The notes under the pieces were generated by a model, which was given only the letters and a program-made list of their open reading frames with translations, was not told where the DNA came from and searched no databases. A program made the position numbers and the translations under genes. A stretch of DNA of 64,000 bases from NCBI GenBank assembly GCA_003586115.2, contig QVOM02000057.1:1370163-1434162 (forward strand). The letters are read 5' to 3'. Below, in pieces: positions 23,132 through 34,500 of this stretch; position 1 is the first letter of the stretch, and each line of letters starts with the position of its first letter. The DNA is from Salvator merianae (taxonomy: Eukaryota > Chordata > Lepidosauria > Squamata > Teiidae).

Positions 23132-24756
23132 ATGAGTGATTTTTGGCACAAGTTGGGCTGCTGCGTGGTGGAGAAACCTCAGCCGGTGAGTCTGAAACTT
23201 CATCTTGTGTATTAAATCGTGCTTTTAAAATTTACTGTGTTCTTCTGGATGCCGTGATACGGCATTTTATGATGCCCCAATACAATCCTGTTGTATGTAA
23301 AACTCCGGTTACATTTCTGCCTCGTGCCTTTAAAGGTCGTTTTGCACAGAAAGTCTAGAGACTCACATTTGATACAAAATTAAAATTAAAAGATGGGGCT
23401 TAAAATGGGCTCAGCTTTTCACACACATGCACCTTACTGTCTTGGTTTGGCTAGTGGCCATTTCTGTCCTATATCATGCGTCACCTGCGTTTGACTTTTT
23501 CCTCTTACAGAAGAAGAAACGGCGGAGAATCGACCGCACCATGATAGGCGAACCTATGAATTTTGTTCACCTGACACACATTGGCTCTGGAGACATGATG
23601 AATGAAGATCTCCCCATGGTATGCCATTTCTGCTTCTCATTCCACCTTCCTTCCACAACCACGAAGCCGTGGCTAGACCTTCTTGAATCTTCTCTTTCTG
23701 TTCCAAAGAATTAGCTTCCCCTCCTAACTAAAGCCACTCGTTTTGTGCTTGCTGCAACCAGTAATCCATATCTCTACCTCCCGGTGCGCTTTGCATTTTT
23801 TTTTCCCCAAAAACATTTTCCTTACCTGTTTCCTCTCTTTGTTGGTTCCTTGAAATATTGTTTGTTAAATGCAAATATTCCTGCTTGGAATAGCCTTGGC
23901 AGTAGAATTCTATTTGATTTCTGATTTTTTAAAATTTATTTATTGGAAAAGATAAGAATGTAGGCTGCACCCCCTAGTGGTCTGTCTGAAGTAAGTAGCG
24001 AAACCTTCTGTTTTTAATCTGGGAACAAACCTGAAGGAAAAGCGTGGGATATTTGCCTAAGGGAAATGGCATTATATCAGGTCGCACAGTGGTTTGCAAA
24101 CTGGAAGTGGGATCTCTCTACCTCTCTCTCTCTCACACACACACATACACAGCCCTTCACAGTCAGTGAAAAAGCCATAATTGTGGCAGGATAGTGACCC
24201 AAGAGGCAGGCCACAAACGTGGCTGTTATCTTCCAACCTTGTAAGCTCTCCTTCACTGGAGGTCTTCAAGGAAAGGCTGGACAGATATCTGTCTGGGATG
24301 CTTTAGTGAATCCTGCATTGAGCAGGGGGTGGACTAGATGACCCTGGAGGTCCCTTCCAACTCTATGATTCTATGATTCATTCTCAACACCCAGTCCAAA
24401 ATCAGAGATGCCACTGTGGCTGCAAACATCCCCAGAGTCCCTTTTCCAGGCGAACGGCTCTTCCGAATATAGTTCAGCTTCTTACATGCTATCGGCCGCT
24501 CCAGCAGATGGATTTTGTCCGTCCTATTTATAGCTGCCCCCGGCTACCGGAGATGTGCCGCGTCGCATCCTGCCTTCGCCTTTTGAAACCAGACCTCTTT
24601 GCTCCATAATGCAAGCAGAATTACTAAAGGGGGTATGGGGACGGTGCTTCCATCTCAAATAATCCTCCTTTGCTTTTCCTGCAGGCAGGCGCCGTCCACG
24701 AAATGAGATCCAAATGTGGGCGGGAGAGGCAACGGCCATCGGCCCGCGTTTTGTAG
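23132..24756 (+). CDS. CDC42SE1: CDC42 small effector protein 1 (SPEC1)
   Basis: Three coding exons (23132-23185, 23511-23618, 24685-24756) join in phase 0 to a 77-residue protein (human 79). It starts [18 protein letters not shown]; exon 2 begins [15 protein letters not shown]. The CRIB motif [16 protein letters not shown] (about residues 30-45) binds GTP-loaded Cdc42. The Cys pair at residues 10-11 corresponds to the palmitoylated cysteines that, with the basic KKKRRR patch, hold the human protein at the plasma membrane. Donors are CCG|GTGAGT and ATG|GTATGC; acceptors are TTACAG and CCTGCAG. The C-terminal exon ([20 protein letters not shown] then RVL and stop) is the most diverged part. 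Residues between the CRIB motif and exon 3 differ from human (MMNEDLPM). The protein modulates actin and T-cell signalling downstream of Cdc42. The ATG exon probably begins at 22854. Confidence 0.96.
24245..24380 (+). mobile_element. CR1 LINE 3' tail
   Basis: The 3' end of a CR1 element lies inside CDC42SE1 intron 3. It carries CTGGAGGTCTTCAAGGAAAG, then GGACTAGATGACCCTGGAGG, and ends in ATTCTATGATTC octamer-type repeats. Confidence 0.85.
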
Positions 24757-25009
24757 CTCAGAAGGGTGTTTCTTCTCTCCCCATTCCATTGTGTAAGTGC
24801 CTTGCGAGAGCTGCAAACGGCTCGCGGTGAAACAAAAGCGAAAGCAGATTTCCCACTGCCCCACGGATTATTGAGGACTAGCCACGTATTAAGACAGCAG
24901 AAATGAAAATTCTCTGCCAAGGAGAGAATGGCCTGCTTGTTTTGAGCAAGGCAGGGGTGTGTGTGAGTATGTGTGTGAGAGAGGGAATAATTTATTGTTT
25001 TGACTAACT

Positions 25010-25300
25010 GATCACTGATTCATTCATTCATTTTTACACTTCAGTTAAAGCTCACAGAGCAGGTTACAGACAAAGATCTCCCACGAGTGAAGGACACCCA
25101 CCGTTTAAAACAGTAAATCCACCATTTTAAAACACTGACAGACTAGCACTGTTATATTGATATGTTGAAACAGAGCACTGATATTGATATATTGGTATTC
25201 TTCTTCTCCGTCCATGTTATGAACCTCACAACAAGCATGATAGGTAGGACAGGCTGAGCTACTGGCTCAGAGCCACCGGGTTAGATTTGAACTGAGCTGC
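25010..25300. mobile_element. SINE-like degenerate repeat
   Basis: AACCTCACAACAAGCATGAT then CTCAGAGCCACCGGGTTAGA then TTTGAACTG is a SINE/MIR-like signature. The left part (TTAAAGCTCACAGAGCAGG) looks like the same repeat class. Boundaries are approximate. Confidence 0.35.
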
Positions 25301-27302
25301 CCCTCAGTTTCGGCTTCTGTTGTCCCATCTGATGGCTCTTGCATGGGAAGGGGGGGTCACAGTTTTTCCCGCCTCCCCAGCAATGCAGGTATTTGAAGCA
25401 CATCTACAGAAATCCTGACCCTTTCACTGCCAGTCTGATGAGAAAAGAGAAAGCAGTTTGGTCTCCATCAAGGCACTGTTTTGGGTGGCGAGCTCAGAAT
25501 CTCTCTATTTAAACTTCTCTGGCTGATTTTCCACTGTTGCTGTAACTGCTGGCATGTCTGGGAAGAGTAAAGCTATTTGCTTTGGAGACAAGTAGCCTCA
25601 GAGGCGGGTAAATGAACTGAACTGGTCAAAACTAGAATGAGGAACCCATGGGTCTCGGAGAGGTTTGCTCTTCAAATGGCAGCCGTGCTGGTCGGTGGGG
25701 GAAGATACACCAGAACTGATTTTCCCTTTCATAATAACTTCCTCCTCTTTCCCAGTTCACTGGAGGGAAGAAATGTTCACTTTTGTCCTCCTCTGTTTCT
25801 CCATGCAGGTTTCAGGTGAAGCCACAAAAACCAGGCGGAAAGACAAAAAGTAGAAAGTTATCTCAGTACAAACAATATTTTCTTGGACTTTCTGTCTGAT
25901 CGTGTCAAAAAAAACCACCTGGCCAGCGCGAAAGACATTGAGTACTTTGCTTAGTCCCTCAAGGCCAACTGATCCCAAGAGATCCAAGAGTAAAACATAT
26001 TCCCACCTCAGAGATCTGCGTGGAAATCCAACCATGTTCCTTCTCTTCTCCCACCTGTGGAGTTCTGTCCCTCAGCTGCTCCACAGCCCTTTCAGGCGTG
26101 CTTTATGGTTGTTGGTTTGCACCGCTATGCAAAGCAAAAAGATTTGCACAGTCTGGGAAAACAGAACAAAGCTTCCCTCCGGCGCTTCAGCAGTTAACAG
26201 AACCTCACCTTTCAATAGTGGACGATTGAGGTTTTTGGTTTGTTTGTTTGTTTTTTAAATTGTGTTGTAATTTTCTTGCTAGGAAGAACTGCCCCAAAAA
26301 AATATGGTTGATTGTATTCTTCAAGGAAGTTTATCCACTGGATTCTTTTTCTCTTCCCTTCAGGAGTAGATCCAGGCCCCTGTCTTGTAGGGCAAGATTT
26401 TGAGGACACTGTGATTCACACAGACTAGACAGGAGGGAAATTTCCCCGGGTTCCTAACAGCATCGATTCTAGCCAACTGTTCTTCTGCTGAGTCAGGTTG
26501 CTATTTAAGAGGAGAGGGCATTGCCATTTTGGTTTTTATGCACCCAAAATATTTCCAGTTAGCTTTGCCCACTGCGTTTTTCCAACCCAGAACCTTCTAT
26601 GGTGAACTGCTGAGCCACTTAGAGATCTAGACAACCTGTGGGGCATCATGGTTTGGGAAGGAATTGGTGCTTCCAGCCAGGGGAATTAGGGAGAGGACAT
26701 CTACCCTATCCTAATTTCTTCTGCTATAGGATCTAGCTGTTGTGATGGACTTCAGCATCACCAAGTATTGCCCGGAGAACAGCTCCAGATGGAATCAAAT
26801 TGAAGAACCAGGACCTGCCCCCACGGAAAAATGTGTTCCTCTTCTAAGACGTTCGGTTTACAGAAGCTTTTAATTCTGACTGGGGGGAAAGATTTCAGTG
26901 AAGCTTGGGAACCTCCTGAGATTAATGAACGCTGCCCAGAACCCTTGGCCGAGAGTTCAAAGAACAAAAAGCAGCAAGAGGCCTTCTGGGTCCGGGTACG
27001 CCGTGATGGTTTCAGCGGAGTGGCGAGAAATGCTTTTTTTAAAAAAAAAAAACCATTGAAGGCCCCTTTCCAGAACTGCAGTTCCCAGTAGCTCCTATCA
27101 CTTATTTCTATTATTATTCACAAAATGCCCCAATCTCTCGCCCGCATTCCTCCCGGACTGGCTGATTTTGCAAAGAACCAGATCTATATACTTATGGTGG
27201 TCTGGGTTTTGGTCGTGCTCCCCACACCCACCATTCTAGCATCCAACTTCTAAGTTTCTTAACAACCAGGAGGCTAGAAAATTTAGGATGGCATAGGATT
27301 GT

Positions 27303-27394
27303 CCTTCCTTCCTTCCTTCCTTCCTTCCTTCCTTCCTTCCTTCCTTCCTTCCTTCCTTCCTTCCCTCCCTCCCTCCCTCCCTCCCTCCCTCCCC
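27303..27394. repeat. (CCTT)n then (CCCT)n microsatellite
   Basis: About 15 CCTT units are followed by about seven CCCT units, a pure pyrimidine tract of roughly 90 bases. Confidence 0.95.
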
Positions 27395-29352
27395 ATTCTT
27401 ACTTCTTTCTTTCCCTCTCTTTCCCTGTGCTTCTCTGTGTTTCTGTCACTCGTGGCTGATCTCTGGAAACCGGTTGTGTTCTTCCCTGCCACACCCCACA
27501 GTGCCTTCTCTGCTTGCCTTTCCTGGAAACCACCTTCGCTCTGGGCTGTGGGCATGGCTAGGGAAACCCGTGTGAACCCAGGTCATGTTTTCCCAGGTCA
27601 CACTGAGCCGAACTCAGTGTCCAGTGGCAACCCAGACAGCTTGAGGCAGAAATAGGAGTCACCCCCTCGCCTCTTTCCTCTGTGTTGCTCAAGAAAGCCT
27701 TAACTTTTCAGCTAGGAAAACGTTTCCCCGCTGTGTGGACACGTTACCCTTCTTTTAAACAAAAACAATGAACAATAGCTAGCAAGTTAGGCTTTTAACT
27801 CTTAACTCTGAAGGAGGTGACGAGGCATTCTCTCTTGCTAGTGCAAAAGTGCAGAGTCAACAGTTTAATACTGAAATGGAGGGAGATCAGAAACCAAAGG
27901 GAACTGGACAGGACACCCATCCACCGTTATTTGCAAGGGTTTCGTTCTACCAAAATGTTGCCAGTCCAGAAATGTGTGAATCACAAGCAAGTTGGAACAG
28001 AGCATTTTCAGACTTTCCCTTGGGTGCTTGGCTTGTGGATAGACAGGTTTTGTGCTCATCAGCAACAAAAGAGGCACCGTTGTTCCTTTGCGGAGCCGCA
28101 AAACACACCGGTCTCAAACCTCGCAAGTGTCAAGGGCTGGTTGCGTTCGGCTCTGTAGTTCTCAAGAGCCTGATTTTTTTCCCCAACCGATAGTCCATCT
28201 TTGCCTTACCTGTGAAGGTGCAGTCAGAGCCTTTTTCCAAGCCAAAGGCTGCCATTCTCTTCCAGTTCGTGAGAATTTAAAAGGAAACCCCTGTGGATTC
28301 TCTGCCACAGCGCCTTGCAGGCATGAAATATGGGTTGGTCCTCACTTGCTACTATGCACAAGAAAACACCTTATCCATTTTCTTGTTACAGATGTGACTG
28401 CCAAGGAACGCCAGACGGCAGTTGTCTGAGGTGGTACCAAAGTTTTGCCAATTTTACCCAACTTGGGTGTATGCATTGCTGCAAGATACAACAAGGACAC
28501 GTTCCTGTGGACATCTTATCTAGAAATTCAGTTCCAAGGTGCTTTGAGGCACTAAATCCCAAGAACAAGGTCTGGGACAACAAATTTTTAAGAAAGCAGC
28601 TCTTAGAGATGGAAATGCAAGCATAATTGGTGAAACGGCAGGCAGGACCTTGACAGGTGAAAGCACTTTCTGGTATGGAGAGGCAGAAATTGGCAAAGAT
28701 CTGCAGAGCTAAGGAAACTTTACTTCTAAGAAAAGGGCAACACGAGACTCCTTTCCCTTTCACTTCCAAGGAAGAGCCTGGCTCTAATTTTCCTTGACCC
28801 TGCAAAAACATGCTTTGATATTTTGGGGAGAGACTTTTGGATAGCAGAGGGGTTTTTTTTTTCTGTAGAGGCTGAACAGTTTGGTAGCCTTAGGTACCAG
28901 GATGACAATAATAATAGCCCCAAAGGAAGTGGGAACATAAAAAAGAAAGATCCAGCAAAGCGTATTCAATATTTAGTTTGTTGGGAGTCCAGACCGTCAC
29001 TATGGAACTGAGTGAGGGTTTTCAGACTTTTAAACCACCTCAGAAAACACACCCAGGGTTGCTTTTTTATCTACCTGTCAGATTTTCTGTTCTCTGGCAG
29101 CTCAGTTAAGTTATCAGGATTGGCAGAGTTTGGCAAGTGCTTGTGCCAAAACCTTCCTACTTCAAGGGCCTCCAGAAACCTGCTTCTCTCTTCATCTTAA
29201 CATTTTTAGGGCGCCAATTTCTGCTTTTATAACATTGATTACCCCAGCTGGCCTGGTGATCAGAGAAAATTGCTTTGGAAAGAAAATAGCTGGGCTATTC
29301 TAATGTCCTCATAAACTCCATGGAGGTTCTCCTTCTCCCCTTCTTTTTTGTA

Positions 29353-29358
29353 AATAAA
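29353..29358 (+). terminator. Candidate polyadenylation signal
   Basis: AATAAA lies 4.6 kb beyond the CDC42SE1 stop codon. It could end a long 3' UTR or be chance in an AT-rich stretch. Confidence 0.2.
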
Positions 29359-29545
29359 GAAGCAGTGTGGTTGATGAGAGAGTGAAAAAATAAAGGATCT
29401 CCAAACAGGAAAACTTGAATTTAACTGTTTACGATTTACTTGTCACTCAAGAATTTCTTCAAGGAAATGTTCTGTCTCACCGAATTTCTGACTCCTGAGA
29501 GGAGAAAAAAATCTGTCATCTGGTTTTGTTTTGTTTGCTTGCTTT

Positions 29546-29571
29546 TAAACAAACAAACAAACAAACAAACA
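29546..29571. repeat. (CAAA)n microsatellite
   Basis: About six CAAA units. Confidence 0.85.
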
Positions 29572-29885
29572 GTACATGAAAGTCTGATGGAAGGTGTGTT
29601 TCAGTTATGCAGAATGTGTTTCCCTGCCCTGAAATCTGTGTACTTCATCCTCCTGCCTCATGCATTTTGTCTTCGAAAACGTGTATTGTATTCTTCGGGG
29701 GGGGGGGAATAAATAAAAAGCAAAGATTTGTTATGGATTGTGTGGAAGAAGGAAAATGTCACTCGGTGCAGGAATCTGCTAAACCGTCCCCAACAGGTGG
29801 GGTATTTGTCCAGGCCCTGTCTGAAAACCTTTGGGTGAGTCGAGGGGAAGAATCCAGCGCTCTTTGTCCACCCTGATCCCACCTT

Positions 29886-30542
29886 CTACTTCTGTGGGAA
29901 AGTGTCCTTCAGGCTCTGCCAGAGGTTCTTCAGCTCCTGGTAGACGCGGCCCCAGAACTCCTTCCTCTTCCGGTCCTGGTCCTGCTCGATGTCCCGCAGG
30001 GCGCACATGTGCACTGGAGCCTTGTCGCACGTCACCTCCAGCCGGTCACACTGGTGGTCCCGGCGGCTGCAGTCGCAGACCCGGTAGCTGCAGACCTCCC
30101 GCTGGAAGCGCAGGACGTCATACTGGACCGGGTCCAGGCGGACGCCCGGCACGGCGTAGGTGATGTCCCTGACCCGCGACATGCTACCCTCCTGGCAGTT
30201 GCAGTGCCACTCGCTCCACTCCTGCCAGGCATAGCGGGTGTCCCCCACGATCAGCACCGTCTCCTTCTCTGCAGTCACCTCTTGGCTCTGGGCGGCCTCC
30301 GCCGCCTGGAGGGAGACTCTGAGCCCTGGCGCCTCGGTGAAGTGCGGCATGGTGATCATCTCCTCCGCACTGTTGTTGGTGTACCCCGCTGCCACGGTCG
30401 CCTTGGCAGCAGCGGGGACCAAGGCGAGCAGCTCCGGCGGGGCCGAGACCAGGGCCTCGTCGTCCTCCTGGCTCATGCCAGGCTCGGGCAGCGGGGAGCT
30501 CCACAGCCAAAGCATCCACAGCAGAACCGGGCCTGCGGCCAT
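29886..30542 (-). CDS. MENT: MENT (C1orf56) secreted Cys-rich protein
   Basis: A single open frame of 218 residues. The first 20 or so residues (MAAGPVLLWMLWLWSSPLPE) form a signal peptide. The C-terminal half matches human MENT: W-x-x-W-x-C-x-C at residues 109-116 (WSEWHCNC), then G-S-M-S-R-x-R, then C151, C156, C158, C165, C172 and C180, followed by an amphipathic FWGRVYQELKNLWQSLKDTF tail. All eight cysteines of the human domain are present in the same order. The linker between signal peptide and Cys-rich domain is much shorter than in the human protein (341 residues), which has a long Ser/Thr/Pro-rich region. A possible N-glycosylation site is N56-N-S. Human MENT is described as methylated in normal thymocytes and linked to cell proliferation; the biochemical role is unknown. 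Its place between BNIPL and CDC42SE1 supports orthology. The start ATG is the first in the frame and gives a good signal peptide. Confidence 0.9.
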   Translation of the reverse strand: MAAGPVLLWMLWLWSSPLPEPGMSQEDDEALVSAPPELLALVPAAAKATVAAGYTNNSAEEMITMPHFTEAPGLRVSLQAAEAAQSQEVTAEKETVLIVGDTRYAWQEWSEWHCNCQEGSMSRVRDITYAVPGVRLDPVQYDVLRFQREVCSYRVCDCSRRDHQCDRLEVTCDKAPVHMCALRDIEQDQDRKRKEFWGRVYQELKNLWQSLKDTFPQK

Positions 30543-30599
30543 GGAGGACGCGCGGCAGCCGGGTCAAAGCTGGCGTCGGGGTGGCGAGGCGGACAGGCC

Positions 30600-30725
30600 A
30601 AAGGGAAGAGCCAAGAGCAGCATCACAGCCTTCAGAGTGGAAGATGATGGGAGAGGGCGTGGCCAGGCAGCTGTTGGGGGCGGGGCTTTGCTAGGCAACC
30701 CCGTTCCGCCCTGGGGAGGACAAAG
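30600..30725 (-). promoter_or_regulatory. MENT: MENT promoter with GC boxes and X-box-like site
   Basis: GC-rich sequence lies 60-180 bases upstream of the MENT ATG. It contains GGGGGCGGGGC (about 30676-30686) and a GAGGGCGTGGCC block. On the minus strand 30699-30687 reads GTTGCCTAGCAAA, close to the RFX X-box consensus (GTNRCC, spacer, RGYAAC). No TATA box is seen. Confidence 0.5.
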
Positions 30726-30749
30726 GAACGGAACCTTGCCGGGAGCTGG

Positions 30750-31270
30750 GCAGTGAGGCGTAGTGGTTAAAAGGTGTGGCAGATAAAAGCTCAGCTCTTC
30801 GTCCCCTCAGCTAAGAGGTTCCCTGGAGGACTTTGGAAAGGAGCGGTCAGCTGTGGTCCAGCCACCCAGACCTCACAGGAAGGGTGTTATGAGGAAGGCA
30901 TCGAAGGACAGAGGGTGACTGTTTCGCCAAATAGACGCTTTGCAGGGGTGTGTCTGGCCCTGGAAACGTTTTTCGTTGGAACTCTGCAGGGTTCCCTCCA
31001 CAACGAAAAAGACCAAGGGGGCTTTCCTATTTTTGTCAGCTTTAAGGGGAAAAAAATGCCGGATTTTTGAGGAGTGAAAGAAGCAGAAAGGTTGCACCAC
31101 CACCCTCTCCCGGGACTTGAACTTGCATCTCTGGGACTGAAGGCACAGAAGCGCTGTGCTTCAGGCAGTATCCATCTTTTGCCTTTTTCCAAGCAGGCAA
31201 AGACAGGCTATTCAGAGGTTGCTGACCTACGACGCCCATTCACTCTAGCCAAAAGCAAGGAAAGATGGAC
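30750..31270. mobile_element. SINE-like fragments
   Basis: GAGGCGTAGTGGTTAAAAGG (30756 on) matches the tRNA-like head of a squamate SINE. A separate stretch near 31100-31180 contains GGGACTTGAACTTGCATCTC, a B-box-like block in complement. Both are decayed. Confidence 0.4.
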
Positions 31271-31394
31271 CCTCTAGTTCTGCAACTCTCAGCTTGGCAC
31301 ACAGAGAGAGAGAGAGATGGACAGCAAATCTCTAAGCTGCCATTTAGTTGCAAAAATGGGCCTTCAGTGACGTTCGCTATTTTCTAAAAAATAT

Positions 31395-31400
31395 ATTTAT
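31395..31400 (-). terminator. BNIPL: Candidate BNIPL polyadenylation signal
   Basis: TTTATT on the plus strand (AATAAA on minus) lies about 170 bases past the proposed BNIPL stop. Another AATAAA on the minus strand lies within the last intron near 31.67 kb. Confidence 0.4.
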
Positions 31401-31568
31401 TTACAAATGTACAAGTTAGCAAGTAGCCACGTATTCAGCTACACTGAATCCTCCTAAAAGCCAACAGGGCGGCCCCAGATTTCCCACACCAGACTCTCAC
31501 AACCAAAAATAAAAAATGCGAACACAAAATATTCAGGGAAAGGCGGTCAGCTTAGCTTCTTGCTGTTT

Positions 31569-34500
31569 TCACGAACTGACCTTGGATTGCTGTAGCCTGC
31601 AAAGGGGAAAAGGCAGGAAAATGAAGAGACGGCTAGATATTAAACTGCTTTGGGATATATTGCCTTTTTATTTTGTCTCGAGAGAGAGAGAGAGATTTCC
31701 TCCCCCCCCCCAAAAAAAAAAATAATAATTCAGAATGTAGGTGAGTGGAGATAAACAGCTGCCTTCCCAGGTTTCTGAAAGAGACACCCTAGAAGCTTCC
31801 ATTGTTGTGTTTTTATGCTAGGAAGGCGTCTCCAAGGCATAGATATGTAGAGTGAAAAGGAAGTTCTCTCCTAGTCTAGAGAATCCCTTTCAGGTTGAAT
31901 GGCTCTGTGCCTGAATCCAGACGGACAGTCACAAATTTGGGTCTCCTTCTAGGATGTGAACTCGTTGGCCAGTCTCATCCTACAGACTTGCATTTTTCAG
32001 GAGCTGTTTAATTGACAGCTTGGGTGCCACTGGTGCCTGGGCGCACCAAGCAAGTTGGATGCTCCTTGCTGCCAAAGATTTCAGACACCTGAAGGGATTC
32101 TCGCCCACCGTTTGTGCACATTTGACCCAGAAAGATTCCTTAGCATGAACCAGGGCTGGAAGTAAAGGTACAGGAGGCGGCAGAAGCCGGCGATACTCAC
32201 TGGCGGATGCAGTCTGGGATATGGACCTGGTCCAAGGGAATCAGCCGGGACAGTTCCTCTAGACTTTCTACAAACTGCACTTTTCGGCTGAACTTGGAGC
32301 TGGGAGGAGGAGAGAGGAACCTGTGAGGTCTTGCTCCAGGGGCTACATGAAGAAGATCTCCACGTCCTATCAGCCTCCCTGACCACTTGGGTCCAAGATC
32401 ATTCGAAAGCTATGAACGGCTGCATTTATACATAGTTCAAAGATGGCCCGCGAGTGGAATTGTCCACATGCCACCCTGCTCCTCCCCCCCTCTCATGAAC
32501 ACTCCAGGCTGGAGAAGGTGGATTAGAAATGGGATGAGAAGACGAGGGCCACGCACTGTCATTTCCAAGGCGCTTTTGAGCCACTTTTTTTTGCCACATG
32601 TGTACCCAGGCTCAGTTCCCCACCACCATCACGATTTCTAGCCCAGAGGCTTTGGAGGGTGTTGGTCTCCAAATCACAACGCAGCCATTTTGGATGCTAG
32701 TTTCCTTCAGCCCTGGCCCCAACCATGGTGGCCATTTTGGACTACAACTCCCATGAGCCCCAGCTAATGCAACCATTTTGGATTATCATTCATTCCATAT
32801 GATAAAAAGTGACAAGATATGAATTTCATTCCGATCTTATAATGACCCAATCATTAGACTGAATAGAATTAGACAGTTGAAGACAACCAAATGAAAATTA
32901 AGTCCCTTCCATCTGCTGATAGACACCTGTCAGAAACAAGTGGATAAACTAGCATACCTGATGAAAGGTCGGAATACTGCCATCAAGGCTTTGACATACC
33001 ACGTTGGGTGGACAATAATCAGGGTCTTGAGGTTCTTTCGAAGTCTGCAATGAAAAAGAGGAGTTAACGTGTTAAATAAATCATGTACTCGCTTTCAAAA
33101 CATGTACTTTACCATCCTGGAAACCTATGGATTGGATGGTGTGATAAATTAAATAGATAAGTAATTAACTGGTGGAACTCCCTGCTACATGATTTCCACT
33201 ACCACCACCACCAAAATTTAATGTTGGGGATGATAAATAGAAACAGAGAGATATAATTTTTGTTTTTAAGTTTTTATAAAAATAAGTTTACAAAGTTGGA
33301 ATCTATTATGACATGCATACAGCCACACACCTTACCGTCTGTCAATGGTTTGGTAGCACTGTTTGATCCAGCTGAAAGATGGTATCCTACTACGAGAAGT
33401 GCACCCATTCAGACACACCAACATGTAGTTCTCAGCTACCATTAACTCCAGAGTGCCTACAATGTACCTGTGTTTGTTAAAAAAGCAATTTCTTACCAAT
33501 CAGTTAGCTGTGATGGAACCCAAGTTCTCCCTCTGTTATGTCCTCAGGAATGAAATGATTTGGAAATGACAGAAAAGCTGTGATTAGACACAGCAAAAGA
33601 ATAAAAAGACAAGGGGCAAAGATAGCTGGAATATTCTCAGAAGAGTAACAAAATCCTACTGAAAGCAGTTCTCAATTTGCCCAGACAATCACCCAGAATC
33701 AAGTCAGCCCCAAGGCACCTACGGGTGGGTCTATTTTATCTGATGGAGTTGAGCTCTTCATGTCACATGTCTGCCCACCTATATCTGCCCACCTACCCAC
33801 ACCTCACCTGAAGAGGTTCTCCATAACGTAAGGGTAATCCGGGATGGAACTCTCCGGTAAATAACATAAAGCAAACATGATAATAGCGTTCAGACCTTCA
33901 CCGTAATAACCTGGAAGAGAAGGGCAGAGAAGCGTGAGATACAGGTCCCATAAACCAACCAACACAGCCAGAAGTCATGCGGTCAGAAGTCAGAATCTTG
34001 ACGAGTGACCTTGTACAATGACGGCCTCTGCCCTGCCAGCCGAGGCCTCACTTTTTCTGTTACTAGACTCTTTGCTCCTGCGGGCCAAGATAATACAGGA
34101 ATGCCCAACAAGGGGTTTCCAACAATGTGTGAAGCTGACAAGATGGGGGAGCAAAAATAGATGTCAAAGAGCAATGGAGAAGTACGCCTCTGGATATTTC
34201 ACACTGTCGAAATGCCTGGATGTGCATGTCACTATATCATGCACAGACAGTGCACCCCTGTGCTTTCTGTTCAACAGGCAATTATTCCAGAGGAGCTTTT
34301 CTCCAGAATATCACCTGTTAGCGCAATATTCGGCTGGCACCCAGAACTGGCCTAAAAGCTCGGGCTTATCTAATTTAAATTGGAGAACTCTGGAAGAGTT
34401 TAATTAGAGCTCTGGGAGAAATACCACAAAGATTAAAAAACCATTTGGCAAAGATTAATGTCCTATCAGTACAGAAAACAGCTATATGAGGAACATTCTG

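Larger units (their letters stand above)
24757..29885 (+). other. CDC42SE1 3' UTR and flank, up to MENT
   Basis: No further coding sequence is supported. The start of this stretch must be the CDC42SE1 3' UTR. Its end is unclear: the first clear AATAAA on the plus strand that I noticed is at 29353-29358. The stretch contains a SINE-like segment near 25.0-25.3 kb, a (CCTT)n array at 27.3 kb and a (CAAA)n run at 29.55 kb. The rest shows nothing recognisable. Confidence 0.4.

Noticed and set aside
27283..27655. Frames across the (CCTT)n array
   Set aside because: Microsatellite-driven open frames with no conserved flanks.
30009..30647. 212-codon plus-strand frame antisense to MENT
   Set aside because: It mirrors the GC-rich MENT coding exon and has no signal or motif; the minus strand carries the conserved protein.
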